From contig OY744607.1 in assembly GCA_963556255.1 (NCBI GenBank), forward strand, positions 49,757,346-49,821,345: DNA of 64,000 bases, read 5' to 3'. This document shows, piece after piece, positions 1 to 10,412 of the stretch; position 1 is the stretch's first letter; each line of letters begins with the position of its first letter. Source of the DNA: Allolobophora icterica (Eukaryota; Annelida; Clitellata; Crassiclitellata; Lumbricidae). Both the position numbers and the translations under genes were made by a program. The notes under the pieces were generated by a model that was not told the origin of the DNA, made no database searches, and saw only the letters and a program-made list of their open reading frames with translations.

Positions 1-49
1 CAACGAAACGACACGCGTGCCACAAATTCTCTTTCTTTACATCACGCAG

Positions 50-414
50 GGATGCAGCAGCTGGGCCACCATCTCATGCAACAGCATTATCCTCCATCTC
101 ATCATCAACATCCCACGCCGCATCCACTTCAGCGCCGATGTCCAACATCAGCAGCAGCAGCAGCTGCTTCGGTAGAACGCCGCAAGAGAAAGCCATACAG
201 CCGCTACCAGACCGTCGTGTTGGAAAACGAGTTCCTGACAAATGGTTACATCAGTCGACAGAAGCGTTTCGAGATCTCGTGCCATCTGCACCTCTCCGAG
301 CGGCAGGTCAAGGTCTGGTTCCAGAACCGACGGATGAAGAAGAAGAAGCTGAACGAGAGGGCAAAGGTCATGTTAAAGGACTCCACCGTAGCCGTCAAGA
401 CTCTGGTGCATTGA
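50..414 (+). CDS. Posterior-class Hox protein, homeodomain-containing last exon (5' exon outside window)
   Basis: Sequence-specific transcription factor acting in the nucleus. A splice acceptor (pyrimidine-rich tract ending in AG at 48-49) opens the exon. The reading frame runs to TGA at 412-414. It has a Gln/His/Pro-rich linker, a short Ala run, then a 60-residue homeodomain (about 178-357) starting RRKRKPYSR, with helix 3 [10 protein letters not shown] complete. The tail is basic and short ([10 protein letters not shown]). The first two bases (GG) before ATG suggest a phase-1 intron, the same phase as in the neighbouring Hox gene at 12,696, so the ATG at 52 is probably internal. YI-RQKR and [10 protein letters not shown] in helices 1-2 are typical of ambulacrarian Hox11/13 genes (from memory of the family). 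Exact paralogue not assignable by eye. Confidence 0.9.
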
Positions 415-480
415 ACTGTTTTAATTGGCAATTAATTTAAATAAGTATGTAGGTATGTTTTTTGTATTGTAATTCATCGC
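415..480 (+). other. 3' UTR start of the first Hox gene
   Basis: AT-rich sequence directly after the stop codon. No canonical AATAAA was seen before the first interspersed repeat begins near 480, so the 3' end of the transcript cannot be placed. Confidence 0.4.
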
Positions 481-815
481 GTGTAGGTCATATAGTCGTA
501 AACTCAGAGTTTCTAAGCCTCTAAGGCGTCACTCTAAAGCTAAGCGCAGGGCACCAGCTTATTCAAGAGCGCTGAGTCGTGTCAGAAGGGTTGTCCAGAG
601 ATGTGCAGCGGAGGTCCAACTCCGGATGCCAAAGAGAGAAGACTGCATGCTATTAGGCGGATTTCGTTGAGGACGAGAACGTTTGGAAGGCGGAGGAACG
701 GACGGATTGGGGTAGGATTTCATGAAGAGGTGGGACTTAAATGCCGCGGGGAAAACCTCTGTGGGTGATTTTGGCACAGTGCCAAGTGTGGTTGCGGCGG
801 AGGGCATGCAGTTAG
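480..815 (-). pseudogene. L2/CR1-type LINE 3' fragment (antisense)
   Basis: Read on the minus strand, this contains the usual end of an L2-type reverse-transcriptase ORF (AAFKSHLFMKSYPNPS) followed by a 3' UTR carrying a shared segment (GCGCAGGGCACCAGCTTATT on the plus strand near 545-565). The same 3' segment recurs near 3905, 5070 and 32,570, and reversed near 34,790. 5'-truncated and dead. Confidence 0.7.
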
Positions 816-1894
816 ATCGAAGATTACTTCTGAGAGGCAGTAATGTGTCTTTGCGACTTCATTTCTTTAGCCTCGGCATATAACAGCCTCTCATTAGCCG
901 TCTGATCGTCCCTCTGAATACTTATAGGCAATGAACTCATTCATTAGCTGAACGTGGTTGTGGAGCAGTAATCTTTTGTCTATTTGTTCCGTAGTTCGAT
1001 TTTTCTAGAAAATAGTTGTACCCAGGAACCTCATTGTAACGCAGTCTCTTCCGGCGTAGAAATTAATAGCGTTTATAAAGACGAATTTGTTTAATATAAT
1101 TATGTGTTTGGTTGCAGAATATTTCAGTTTTTACATCTAGAACGATTCCAACTGTTAATGCGACTTCACTACGTGTGCTGAGTTTAAGAATCTCGTTAAC
1201 GCGCTATATAAATGTCGCCGGTTACTTTATGTAGCCTACGTGTGTTGTCATCTACGTATATTGATATACGTCGATGTGTATTGTTTTACGCGTTAATATG
1301 TTCACGTGATCACATACGTATACTTTATGAATATTCACGACGTCTGTATAATATACAGTATGCATGTTGGCGTATAGTTCATGAATATTTTAACCTTCTC
1401 TCTGCTGTAACTAAAACTATAGGCCATATAGTCTACATAAATATTCATGATGTGTATGTGTGCGATCTTAGATCACATGAATATTCATGTCGTCTTTGTA
1501 CACAAATGTATACTAGGATGACAATCGTGTATACGTCAGACATGACGTCAACTCAACGTCCAGTGAGAGTGTTATTAATTTGTTGATTTTTGTCTTTCTT
1601 GTGCGTGTTTAATGATTAAAACTGCATATTTGTTGATTGTTTCTTTACAGTTGTTGATCAGCATTAGATATTTTGATTATTATTTTCTGTAATTATTTGG
1701 TTCTAAAGTTTCGGTGAATTTGTAGATCAAGTTTGGTGAATTTTTTAATTGTTTTGCTTACAACGATCGCCCGGTGACCAAACTGGGTCATAGATGTCGC
1801 CTTTGTGTGCTTTGTCTGGTCCATTCTAATTAGCAGGACCTTGTAATTGAATCTGACGCTCTTGCGGATGAGTTCAGGACTCAGTTTGTCTTTT
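816..1894. other. Non-coding spacer with AT-palindrome cluster and one dispersed repeat
   Basis: No gene seen. 840-900 carries, on the minus strand, a repeat (GCCGAGGCTAAAGAAATGAA) also present near 24,110 and 38,005. From about 1240 to 1590 there are repeated short palindromes (ATGAATATTCAT-like, TACGTATA-like) and one full CRE (TGACGTCA, 1543-1550). The open frame at 1212-1586 shows no protein-like composition. Confidence 0.5.
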
Positions 1895-2625
1895 TCTCTC
1901 CTGTACGTGACCTTGGCGTCGTACTTGACCAAGAGCCTACTTTGTTCAAGCACATAAATCTAGTATGTCATAACCGCTTTAACCTGTTGCTCCAGCTTCG
2001 TGTAGTTTCTCGCTCTCTTACCTTTAACGCTATTATACACCGCTACTCTTACAAATCGATTTAACTACTGTTGCTCTATTTATGCAGGTCAGTGCCAATC
2101 CACTGGGGATGATTGGGTGTCTGGGTGTCTGTTGCGGGCGGCGGGGCGCCTCATATAGGGGCATTACTAAATTTGGCCATGTATCAGACATGCAGGATGC
2201 CCTGCACCTCTGCCTCAGCGAATCAGCTTTATATAGGATCTGTGCTCTGGTTTGGCGTTGCCTATACTGGACAGGGCGCCTTCTTATTTGGAACAGCTCT
2301 ACCACTCCACTCTAGGTCTTCTTAGTCGCCGTTCCCTTCGTTCTGCGGGTCATGGTGAGCTGGATATAGTTCCTTTCGCGCGTAACTCTATCATGCAGCG
2401 TCGCGCGTTTCCTGTCCTGGGTCCGACTGTTTGGAATGGGCTCCCTGTCCCTGAGCCTCCCTCCCTTGGAGTTGCGACTCGTATACCTATAGAGGCTATA
2501 GACTCTTGTGACACATTCTATAAAAGCCTTAAGTCTGTCCTTTTCCGCCGGGGTTGGGTCTGACGCGACTGTGAGTAGAATTATCGAGGGGCGCTATACA
2601 AATTTTCTGCAAGAATGAATGAATG
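1895..2625 (+). pseudogene. L2-type LINE fragment with 3' (GAAT)n tail
   Basis: Frameshifted pieces of a non-LTR reverse-transcriptase ORF. An early piece (VRDLGVVLDQE near 1905) is followed by the C-terminal signature (RRSLRSAGHGEL, then RAFPVLGPTVWNGLP) around 2330-2450. A 3' end GGGGCGCTATACAAA then precedes AATGAATGAATG. The same 3' motif and tail end the LINE near 7950-7985. Several frameshifts; inactive. Confidence 0.75.
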
Positions 2626-3495
2626 AATTATAATTAGGAATTTCTTGTAATCTTTGTCTTTTAATTCAGTATTACCAGTGAGTCAAATGCTTCACAAATA
2701 AAGGAAATGTTATCAAGAAGCATAATAATTTAGAATGGTTGTTCGATGTTAATCATACTCTGAGTTGTAATTAATTAACTGAGTTGATTTGTATGCTAAC
2801 GTTTCTCTCCAATACATTCAGTTTACTGTCATTCGGATCGGTACACTTCAACCTCTCGATCATCTATTACTTAAAACGAAATTAATTAATATATAACGTC
2901 GGAAAAAAACGGTTTAAAGGTGTCTTAAAACAACGTAATGTTGGCCGGAATTGTGAGTGATTAGCGACATCTTGTGGTTTCCAGGTCCGTTGACGTCTAT
3001 CTTAGTTTTAAGTTTGCGCAAATGCCAAATAGTGACTTGGATAGTATACTGTTTGACAATGCTGTGTCATAACAAAGATGACCAGCATCGCCCTCCTCAT
3101 TTACCCAGGTTTGGGACTGGCACTGCCATGTACAAGCAGTGGCGTAGTTACGGAACAAACACTGAAACATTGTGTAAGTTATGGAACAAAGACGACAACT
3201 GTATCTATAGTTCTTAAAGAAACGAGATAAAGGTGTCTAACAGAATCTGACATGAGTTTCTTATCTGACGTATCTGAATAAATCTTGGCACACTGCCAAG
3301 GCTACTATCGTCGACATCATAATTTTTTGGTATACGTCTATTGTTCGTGGTTAATGAAAGATGCCAATTACATAAAGCATCGGAAGAAAGTGATTTGAAA
3401 GTGTTTAGATTCTGTTTAATGGCTTTTTGTAACAAGAGATTATTAGCATCACCCTCCTAAAACAAGCTTTTGGATTGCCATATATCCCGGTACGC
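2626..3495. repeat. Spacer with a dispersed repeat also found at 4.78-5.0 kb
   Basis: No gene. TAGCGACATCTTGTGGTT...CCGTTGACGTC (about 2962-2996) matches 4947-4990. The stretch AACAAAGATGACCAGCATCG through GGGACTGGCAC (about 3070-3122) matches 4795-4853. The two halves occur in opposite relative order in the two places, so they are probably separate pieces of one older element. Confidence 0.5.
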
Positions 3496-3499
3496 CAGG

Positions 3500-3562
3500 G
3501 CAGCAGTAGTAAAGTAGTAATAGTAGCAGTAGTAGTAGTAGTAGTAAAGTAGTAATAGTAGC

Positions 3563-3644
<82 letters not shown>

Positions 3645-3689
3645 ATAGTAGTAGTAGTAGTAGTAGTAGTAATGATGATGATAATAATA

Positions 3690-3763
<74 letters not shown>

Positions 3764-3765
3764 AA
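3500..3765. repeat. Compound trinucleotide microsatellite (AGT)n/(GAT)n
   Basis: Long run of AGT units with single-base interruptions, then GAT/ATG units. Long 'Tyr' and 'His' frames across it are artefacts of the repeat. Confidence 0.95.
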
Positions 3766-5378
3766 TACAGCATCAATTGTCTAACGATCTCTGTCGTCTG
3801 CGGGGGACCGTTGGCGTCGACCCGTTCCAAACGTTTATGAAAATCTGATCATTGGTCACTGCAGCGTTCACCCGCAGTTAGAACTCGGAATTTACTTTTA
3901 AACTATAAGTGCTGGACACCAGCTTATTTATCCCGAGCGCTGCATCAAGTCAGAAGGGTTGTCCGCACTGTGGCTATCTATGGACTCCACAGATAGCCTA
4001 CCAGAGATGGACTGTATAGGTAACAATATTTCCGGCTGCATGAGCCGTTGACGTTACCTTGCCTATATATGCCTTAATTGTTTATCCACAATGACTGTTA
4101 GATACATTGTGCTTCGGAATATAATAGCCTACGTGTAGCTTTGTTTGCTAGCGGTTTAAAGGCAGTGTGAGAATTGTAGACAAAAGACATGGGGTTAGAC
4201 TTTGATGAGTTTCATCCACGTGAGAATTTGAATATTTTATCCTTGTTTTGCAAACTGAGAAAATTCAAAAATGCAATAGAAAGCTCTAACTCCTTAAAAG
4301 GATTATCTTGAAATATAAGATCCATTCCACTCCACTCCACCAAATTTATTAGTAGACAATTTCAATGGTCAAAAATCTGACAATAAACCAGAGCATTACT
4401 ATTCATTAGTAACTCGCAAAGTGAATTGTGAAAGAAAATGCAAAAAAAATATGCACAATATAATCACACTATATGGTAGCACAACTGAGGGGTTGGAAAC
4501 GACCCCCTGCATGGGTGTGCAATGAAGACTTAACTGTTGGGCCATTAGAAAGACTGGAGGTTGAACCCCAACACCCGTCAATAATTCTCATCTTGTTTAA
4601 AGGTATCTATAAGTATATAACGCCTAATTTTTTTCTAGTGTTATAGCGGTATATATAGAGTACTGATATAGGGCCTTATTACGTTCAGAATGACTCATAT
4701 TTTCTACGCACAGATGAAGAGTAGTTTCTGTTTAAATACGGTGAGTGCATGCATGCGGAACAATTTAGTTGTTTTTACGACGCTGTGCATGTCGTAACAA
4801 AGATGAATAGCGTCGCTCTCCTCCTTTATCCATGCAGAATGGGGACTGGCACCACTCGAAAGGTCAGTGGCGCAGTTATTCTTCGACCTTACATTACCTC
4901 GTGTGGGCGGGAAATGTTTTAAGTGGTATACTGAATTAGTCACTGTTTAGCGACATCTGGCGGCTGCCATGAATGGTCGTTGACGTCGATCTTGTGCATG
5001 CAGGCCTCGTCAGTATTGCTATTGAAAACCAACTGCATGCTCTCGAAATACTTTAAAACTGAGGGCAGAAACCAGCTTATTCATCACCAGCGCTTCGTCA
5101 AGTCTGAGGGGCTGTACAGAGATACGAAATCAAGATCAGATCCAGTTGTATAGAGCCCTTTTTCGAGCAAACCGCCCCCATCTTGATTTCTTTCATGAGC
5201 ACACACGGGCTGTACTATATATAGCCTACAGTCATCGATCTTGATGTCTTCCAAGTCAATCATTCTGCGCAGGTCATGTATGAGCTGTCACTTCTAAGCT
5301 GCTCTGTGTCGATATCCATCTTCCCCGTTTTTAAAATCTCTCCAGTCGTTTAAAAATACTCCTCGGTGAGCCTATGCG
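3766..5378. other. Repeat-bearing spacer, no gene
   Basis: Contains the LINE 3' segment at about 3905-3965 and 5070-5115, and the second copy of the 2.96/3.07-kb repeat at 4778-5000. The rest (4030-4770) shows nothing recognisable. Confidence 0.5.
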
Positions 5379-5590
5379 TTGCCTGCATGTTGTCTGAAAC
5401 TCCTTTCTGCAGTCAGCCGTATAGATTTCCTATTCACTGTATTAACGCCTTTAAAAGAATCTGTCAGCCTGTCTGCATGTATGTCTGTGTCTGACTGTAC
5501 GTGGTATATGTCTGTCTGTATGTCAGTCTGTGTGTCTGTCTGTATGTATCTATGTGTCTATGTATAATTGTATATGTTTGTGTGTCTGTG
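5379..5590. repeat. Degenerate TGTC/TGTG low-complexity tract
   Basis: Imperfect repeats of CTGTCTGTATGT and TGTGTCTG. The frames seen across it are compositional. Confidence 0.8.
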
Positions 5591-5960
5591 TGTATTGTAT
5601 TGTATTTGTAAATTTCTAAAGCGCCACTCTTATATAGTATACAACCTAATCGGAGGCGCTCCCAGTGCAAGAACCCCGAGGAAAGAGAAATGATTTAAGA
5701 CAACGGATAGACATAGCAGGACCCCCATTGAGAATCGTGGAGCGAGTTGCAGGAGGAAGGCTATCCCAAAGTAAAGGACCAATGCAGGCAAAAGCACGAT
5801 GCTGCTCCATTGCCGCCCTAGAGCGAGGGATAAGAATAAGAATGTCAAGCCGATCCGAAGAGCGAAGAGGACGGAAAGAAGCAGCTGAGATTGGCCGACA
5901 AATAGAGTTTCATGCAGAGATACTTTGGGGCTTGACCCAGGTATAATCTGCAGCCGTAGA
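5590..5960. repeat. Interspersed repeat related to 18,015-18,290 (LINE 3' end)
   Basis: Starts with ATTGTATTGTATTTG then AAAGCGCCACT...GGAGGCGCTCCCAGTGC, followed by GGACC-ATGCAGGCAAA. The copy at 18,015-18,290 has the same blocks in the same order (GAGGCGCTCCCAGTGC, then TATGCAGGCAAAGGACC). The start motif reversed (GGGAGCGCCTCTGATTGG) is the 3' end of the LINE at 26.5-27.9 kb, so this is probably a reverse-oriented LINE 3' UTR. Confidence 0.6.
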
Positions 5961-6016
5961 CAGCCAGTGTGCGTGGATTTTGCACCTGCTATCTCGGTGT
6001 ATAAGACTTCAGGCTA

Positions 6017-6628
6017 CCCCCCATTTCAAGTTACCTCTGGTAATCTGAAATCGATTTCACATTACCCCCGGGGGTAACCTGAACGCGATTTCAAGTTACC
6101 CCTGTGCTGTTCACATTACCCCCTGTCTGATTTAGCTAAAATTATAAATTCTTATGCTTACAAATCACGATGTGTTTGTTGAACAAAACACGTGAAACAT
6201 ACAAGATTGAAATCTAGTCTCAATATTTGAAAAAAAATAACAGAATTGTTAATTGTATTAAAACCACTCATACACTAGTTGAAAGTGCCTGATATATTAT
6301 ACATACAAACTAAGATATACAAAGATTCAACCTAGTTGATGTAATTGTGATCTACAGAGCAAAATAGCTTGTTGTACATCATGTACTAGAGGGATAATGA
6401 GAGTTTAATGATAAATGTTAATAATAATAATAATTATTATTATTATTATTATTATGAGATAGTCGAAGAACGGGCCCCATTAATTTGAGGGGGTAATCTG
6501 AAATCGTAGGGGGTAATCTGAAATCGATTTCAAGTTACCCCCGGGTTAACTTGAAATCGATTTAAGATTACCTCCCCCCGGTAATCTGAACGCGATTTCA
6601 AGTTACCGGGGGTAATTTGAAATGGGGA
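6017..6628. mobile_element. MITE-like element built of GATTTCAAGTTACC units
   Basis: Ends are inverted: CCCCCCATTTCAAGTTACC on the left and GGTAATTTGAAATGGGGA on the right, both flanked by TA (6015-6016, 6629-6630), consistent with a TA target duplication. Both ends carry several copies of GTAATCTGAAATCGATTTC/AAGTTACCCC in both orientations; the middle is AT-rich with an (ATT)n run at 6420-6455. No ORF. Confidence 0.6.
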
Positions 6629-6630
6629 TA

Positions 6631-7985
6631 TACTCTGAAATCGCTACACCGGGTCTTCCCTAATTATCCTAATATGACCTTTTCACTTACCGTCCGAGAC
6701 CTCGGTGTCACCCTTGACCAAGAACTCACTCTTTCGCAGCATGTGAACCTGCTTACCAGAAGCTGTTACTATCAGCTTCGTCAGCTTCGAGTAGTTTCTC
6801 GTTGTCTTTCACACGATGCTGCTGTGGTCTTCGTCCACGCCTTTGTTACTACACTGTGTCCGGAAATAAAGGGAACCCTTTTGTAAATAATGAAAATAAT
6901 GAGTAAATGTGCTTCGATTTTCAAAATTCCAAAACTGCTTTAATCCTGACACAGTTACCTAAATATATTGAAAATATAAAGTTTTAGTATCCATCAGTGA
7001 CGTCACAATGACGTCATTTGCATCAGAATTCAAAGTTCAAAAAGACGGCACCTAACATTTTCCTTAAAAATGTCAATTATTTTGAAATGTTATTTATCAA
7101 TAAAACATTGTGGTTGAATTTTATTTTTATACTTGAATGATATTATGCTACAAGATTTGTTCAAAGTGTCCGAAATGTTTGTTTTTCCGTAAAAATCTTA
7201 TGGTAATTTTGTCTTCTTGGCTGAAAGCCAGTTTCTAACAGTTTGTTTAAATTTCTAATTTAGCGACGTCACTGTGACGTAATTTTTTAGCGGAGGCCGT
7301 TCATAAAATACAATATTTGTTGATAATTATGCCAGGATTAAAACAGTGTTGAAATTTTGAAAATCGAAGCACATTTACTAATTATTTTCATTATTTACAG
7401 AAGGGTTCCCTTTATTTCCGGACACAGTGTAGTCGAATTGACCATTGTTGCTCGATTTTAGCCGAGTCCTACTCGGAGTCCTATATAGGGCGTCTGCTGG
7501 ATCGGGTTCTACGCTCAGCTGCTCGACTCGTCGGGCGTATCCCCAAGTGTATACGCTCCTGTCTCTGCCTATATATATATATATGTGCGATGCGTTGCAC
7601 TGGCTCCCTATTGCCAAGCGTATTTCCTATCGGATAGCTGCCTTGGTCTCTCGCTGTCTTCAAGGCTGCGCTCCAGCTTACCTTCGTGAAATTTGGAACC
7701 CGGTGTCCGACGTCGTAGCGCGTCGGTTACTTCGCTCCTCGACCAGAGGGGAGCTCTTTGTCCCACGTGCTCGTTCTTCTACTGGGCAGCGACGGGCTTT
7801 CTCTGTTGTGGGTCCCTCCACTTGGAATGGGCTCCCGCTGGAACTACGATTACTATACCTCTGAATAATTTGCCTGCGTTTAATAAATCACTTAAGTCTT
7901 TCTTTTCTAGCCGTGGCTGGACTAGGAGCGCTCCTGAGTAGGTATCTTGAAAGGGCGCTATATAAATTGTCAGAATGAATGAATG
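6631..7985 (+). pseudogene. L2-type LINE reverse-transcriptase fragment, split by a MITE
   Basis: Left half (6631-6849) reads FSLTVRDLGVTLDQ...CYYQLRQLRVVSR...VFVHAF. The right half resumes at 7432 with SRIDHCCS and continues to LHWLPIAKRISYRI, LRSSTRGELFVP and RAFSVVGPSTWNGLP. The 3' end GGGCGCTATATAAA plus (GAAT)n lies at 7953-7985. Removing 6852-7429 and one TA joins the coding frame exactly at the break. A (TA)n run and a frame break near 7570 are further damage. This is the C-terminal third of the RT ORF; no endonuclease domain. Confidence 0.85.
6852..7429. mobile_element. Tc1/mariner-type MITE with about 75-bp TIRs and TA duplication
   Basis: 578 bp. Left end CACTGTGTCCGGAAATAAAG, right end its reverse complement, with high identity continuing for about 75 bp (through AAATGTGCTTCGATTTTCAA). 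Flanked by TA at 6850-6851 and 7430-7431. No transposase ORF. It sits inside an LINE ORF whose frame is restored by its excision, which fixes both borders. The interior carries TGACGTCA twice (6998-7005, 7009-7016), an octamer ATTTGCAT overlapping the second, and another CRE-like GTGACGTAA near 7274. Confidence 0.93.
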
Positions 7986-8332
7986 AATGAACGATCTGTA
8001 GATAAGAAAGAGAATTTTGAACTGAATGCAAGCAGAAACGGCCCCGGGAGCCGATGATGGTGGTCCGACATATAGTTAGAAATGTGAGATAAGCGAGGGA
8101 GACGGGCAATCAACCGAGCAACTGCATTAAGGACCGGTTGAAGGGGAGAGATACGCAGTTTAGGAAGGCCTACGAGCAGAGGTCATCAACTTTTTTGAAG
8201 ATGAAAGTAGAAAAAGTCTGAAACTTTTTCAAGGTGGATGAAATTACAGGAAAAAAATCTTGTATAAATTCGTTGGTTCCCCCCAGAAACCTTGATTCCC
8301 CTCCCAGAAGAGGGGGACAAGATAAAACACTG
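7986..8332. repeat. Dispersed repeats, including right end of a CAGTGTTTA-family element
   Basis: The segment from about 8180 (GGTCATCAACTTTTTTGAAG) to CACTG at 8328-8332 matches the right half of the element at 9985-10,412, including AGAGGGGGAC. Its left end was not found. 7986-8170 has no identified content. Confidence 0.55.
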
Positions 8333-8346
8333 CCTCTCAGCTAGTG

Positions 8347-9293
8347 CCAGTCTTGTTGTCAAGACCTTAAACCTCAAGACCAAGACCAAGACCAAGACTT
8401 TGAACCTCGAGACCAAAACCAAGACCAAGACTTTGAACCTCGAGACCAAGACCAAGACTTTGAACCTCAAGACCAAGACCAAGACTTTGAACCTCAAGAC
8501 CAAGACCGAGACCAAGACCCAAAAAATCACATTCAGCCCAAGACTTCTTTTCCTTTAAAAATATTGTCAAGTCGGACTACTCGCTATTTTAATAAAAACG
8601 TGAGTCTTTTATTTCATTCAGGCAAATTAACTTTAAATGCAGACTGCAGAGAATTCTGAATTTGTATCTACAAAAGTCCTTCATGCAAAATGTTATTCCA
8701 AATGACTTTTGTGTTGTATAAACACCAATTCGCTCAGAATTTTCTGACCAAGACGTGCCTTGTGGGCCTCATAAAAATTCCGCCTTGTGAAACAAATACA
8801 TTCTACAGGTGCTGAAGTCGCTGGCACACAGAGTGGCTTTTCAAGCACTGGATGTAAATGTACAAATCATGAGCCTTTTTGAAATCCTCCCATGGTTTTT
8901 CAGACCGTCTGGCTTAAAAAGTCTCGGCAGGGCTTCCAGACACAGCATAACTTAGTTGCTGCTGCCGATGGGTCTTCCTGACCAGCAAGAATTGCATCCG
9001 TCTGTAGGTATTTGTCATAGGCTATGATGCAAAGCAGGCTTGATACATTTTTAAATTCTGGAGTTTTGTTAAATGACTGTTCATGTTGACAGCCGGTCTT
9101 GGTCTTGGTCTTGCGAGACCAAGACCAAGACTTTGAACCTCAAGACCAAGACCAAGACCAAGACTTTGAACCTCAAGACCAAGACCAAGACCAAGACTTT
9201 TGGTCTCAAGACCAAGACCAAGACCAAGACTTTTAAAAACGAACTCGAGTGCACTCGAGACCAAGACCTTGGTCTCGAGGACAACAAGTCTGG
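8347..9293. mobile_element. TIR element with CAAGAC-rich tandem arrays, 6-bp target duplication
   Basis: Terminal inverted repeats CCAG(T/A)CTTGTTGTC followed by AAGACC/CTCGAGACC, flanked by CTAGTG on both sides (8341-8346, 9294-9299). Inside both ends are tandem arrays of AAGACCAAGACTTTGAACCT-type units (8370-8520 and 9110-9235). The right array closes in a short palindrome (CTCGAGACCAAGACCTTGGTCTCGAG region). The 8540-9090 core has no convincing ORF. Superfamily not assigned. Confidence 0.75.
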
Positions 9294-9479
9294 CTAGTGC
9301 AGTCAAGTTTAAGGAGCTGTCTGAATATCGAACAAGAAATACAATGTGAACGGGCACCAAATAAGGTTTTCCTGAAACTCTGAAGCGGATACAAACTTTG
9401 ACAACACCTCACATCAGTGTTATCCACGAACGCTTGATGAACATTTGCCACGTGGTTTAGGCCCTTTGAGACAGCGCAT

Positions 9480-9800
9480 ATTTTAAGGAATTTAGACTAC
9501 TGGGACAAAATTTTGGAATTCGTCTCTGAAAAACATTTTCATCTCCCCGAAAAAGTTGATGACCTTTTTTAGGAAGTCATCTCCCCCAAAAAGTGACCTC
9601 CCGAAAACAGTTGATGACCTTTTCTTAGCAATTCATCTCCCGAAAATTTAAGCTTACTACTGGGGCAAATCTTAAAACTCTTGCAACATTTTGTCCCACT
9701 ATACTTCTTATACTTTAACCATACATTGCCTGGGACAAATCAGCCTAACTACTGGGACAAATCTAACACTACTGGGACATTTGTCCCACTAGTTATGCAG
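9480..9800. repeat. Repeat with inverted ACTGGGACAAA/TTTGTCCCA ends
   Basis: ACTACTGGGACAAA near 9495, repeated ACTGGGACAAATC units near 9750, and TTTGTCCCACTAG at 9779-9792. The middle contains GTTGATGACCTTTT units shared with the CAGTGTTTA family. Borders are uncertain. Confidence 0.4.
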
Positions 9801-9984
9801 TTAAAATCTGCCCTGCTTTGAGACACAGTCGAGGGCAACCATTGTTTCCAGCGTCGAAGTGCGGTAAAACTGCGTTCAGTATTAATAATTCAGCTGATGA
9901 GATAGGAATGACCAGTAGCAGCCACACTAAATTTTCCACAGTTCCGAACAAGCTTCGCGTTTCCGGCGTCATCTCACCTTAGCA

Positions 9985-10412
9985 CAGTGTTTTTACCTAG
10001 ACACCTTTTGGGGGGAATTTCCCTCACCCAGAATTTATGTTTCCCCCCGAGGCCAGCAATATTTTAATGTAGACAACTTTTGGAGGGATTCCGCCCCAGG
10101 ATGCATGTTGCGCTCTCCCAAGAGACGAGTAAACGAGTAACATAAGAACGAAATAAGAGAATAAGACATATGAAAGTTTTTGAGAGATGAATTTCTAAAA
10201 ATAAGGTCGTCAAAGTTTTCTGTTCCGGAAAAAGTCAGGAAAGTGGGATGAATCACTAAAAAAGTCATCAACTTTTTTTAAAGATGAAATTCCCGAAAAA
10301 CTTGTGGACGTTTGAACGAAATTTTAATTTTCCCAAAAAAGGTCGCCTTTGTTGGCTCCCCCGACAAACCTTGTTCCCCCCCCTCAGAAGAGGGGGACTA
10401 GGTTAAACACTG
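9985..10412. mobile_element. CAGTGTTTA-family MITE with 9-bp target duplication
   Basis: 428 bp, bounded by CAGTGTTT...TACCTAG and CTAGGTTAAACACTG. Both flanks are ACCTTAGCA (9976-9984, 10,413-10,421). No ORF; interior rich in short T-runs, GGGGGGAATTTCC and GTCATCAACTTTTT units. Second full copy at 56,043-56,457; partial copies end at 8332 and 30,148. Confidence 0.85.

Noticed and set aside
1212..1586. 124-codon plus-strand frame
   Set aside because: Cys/Tyr/Ile-rich with palindromic DNA and no homology signal; the DNA features explain it better.
3405..3830. His/Tyr-rich minus-strand protein
   Set aside because: Frame of a compound AGT/GAT microsatellite.
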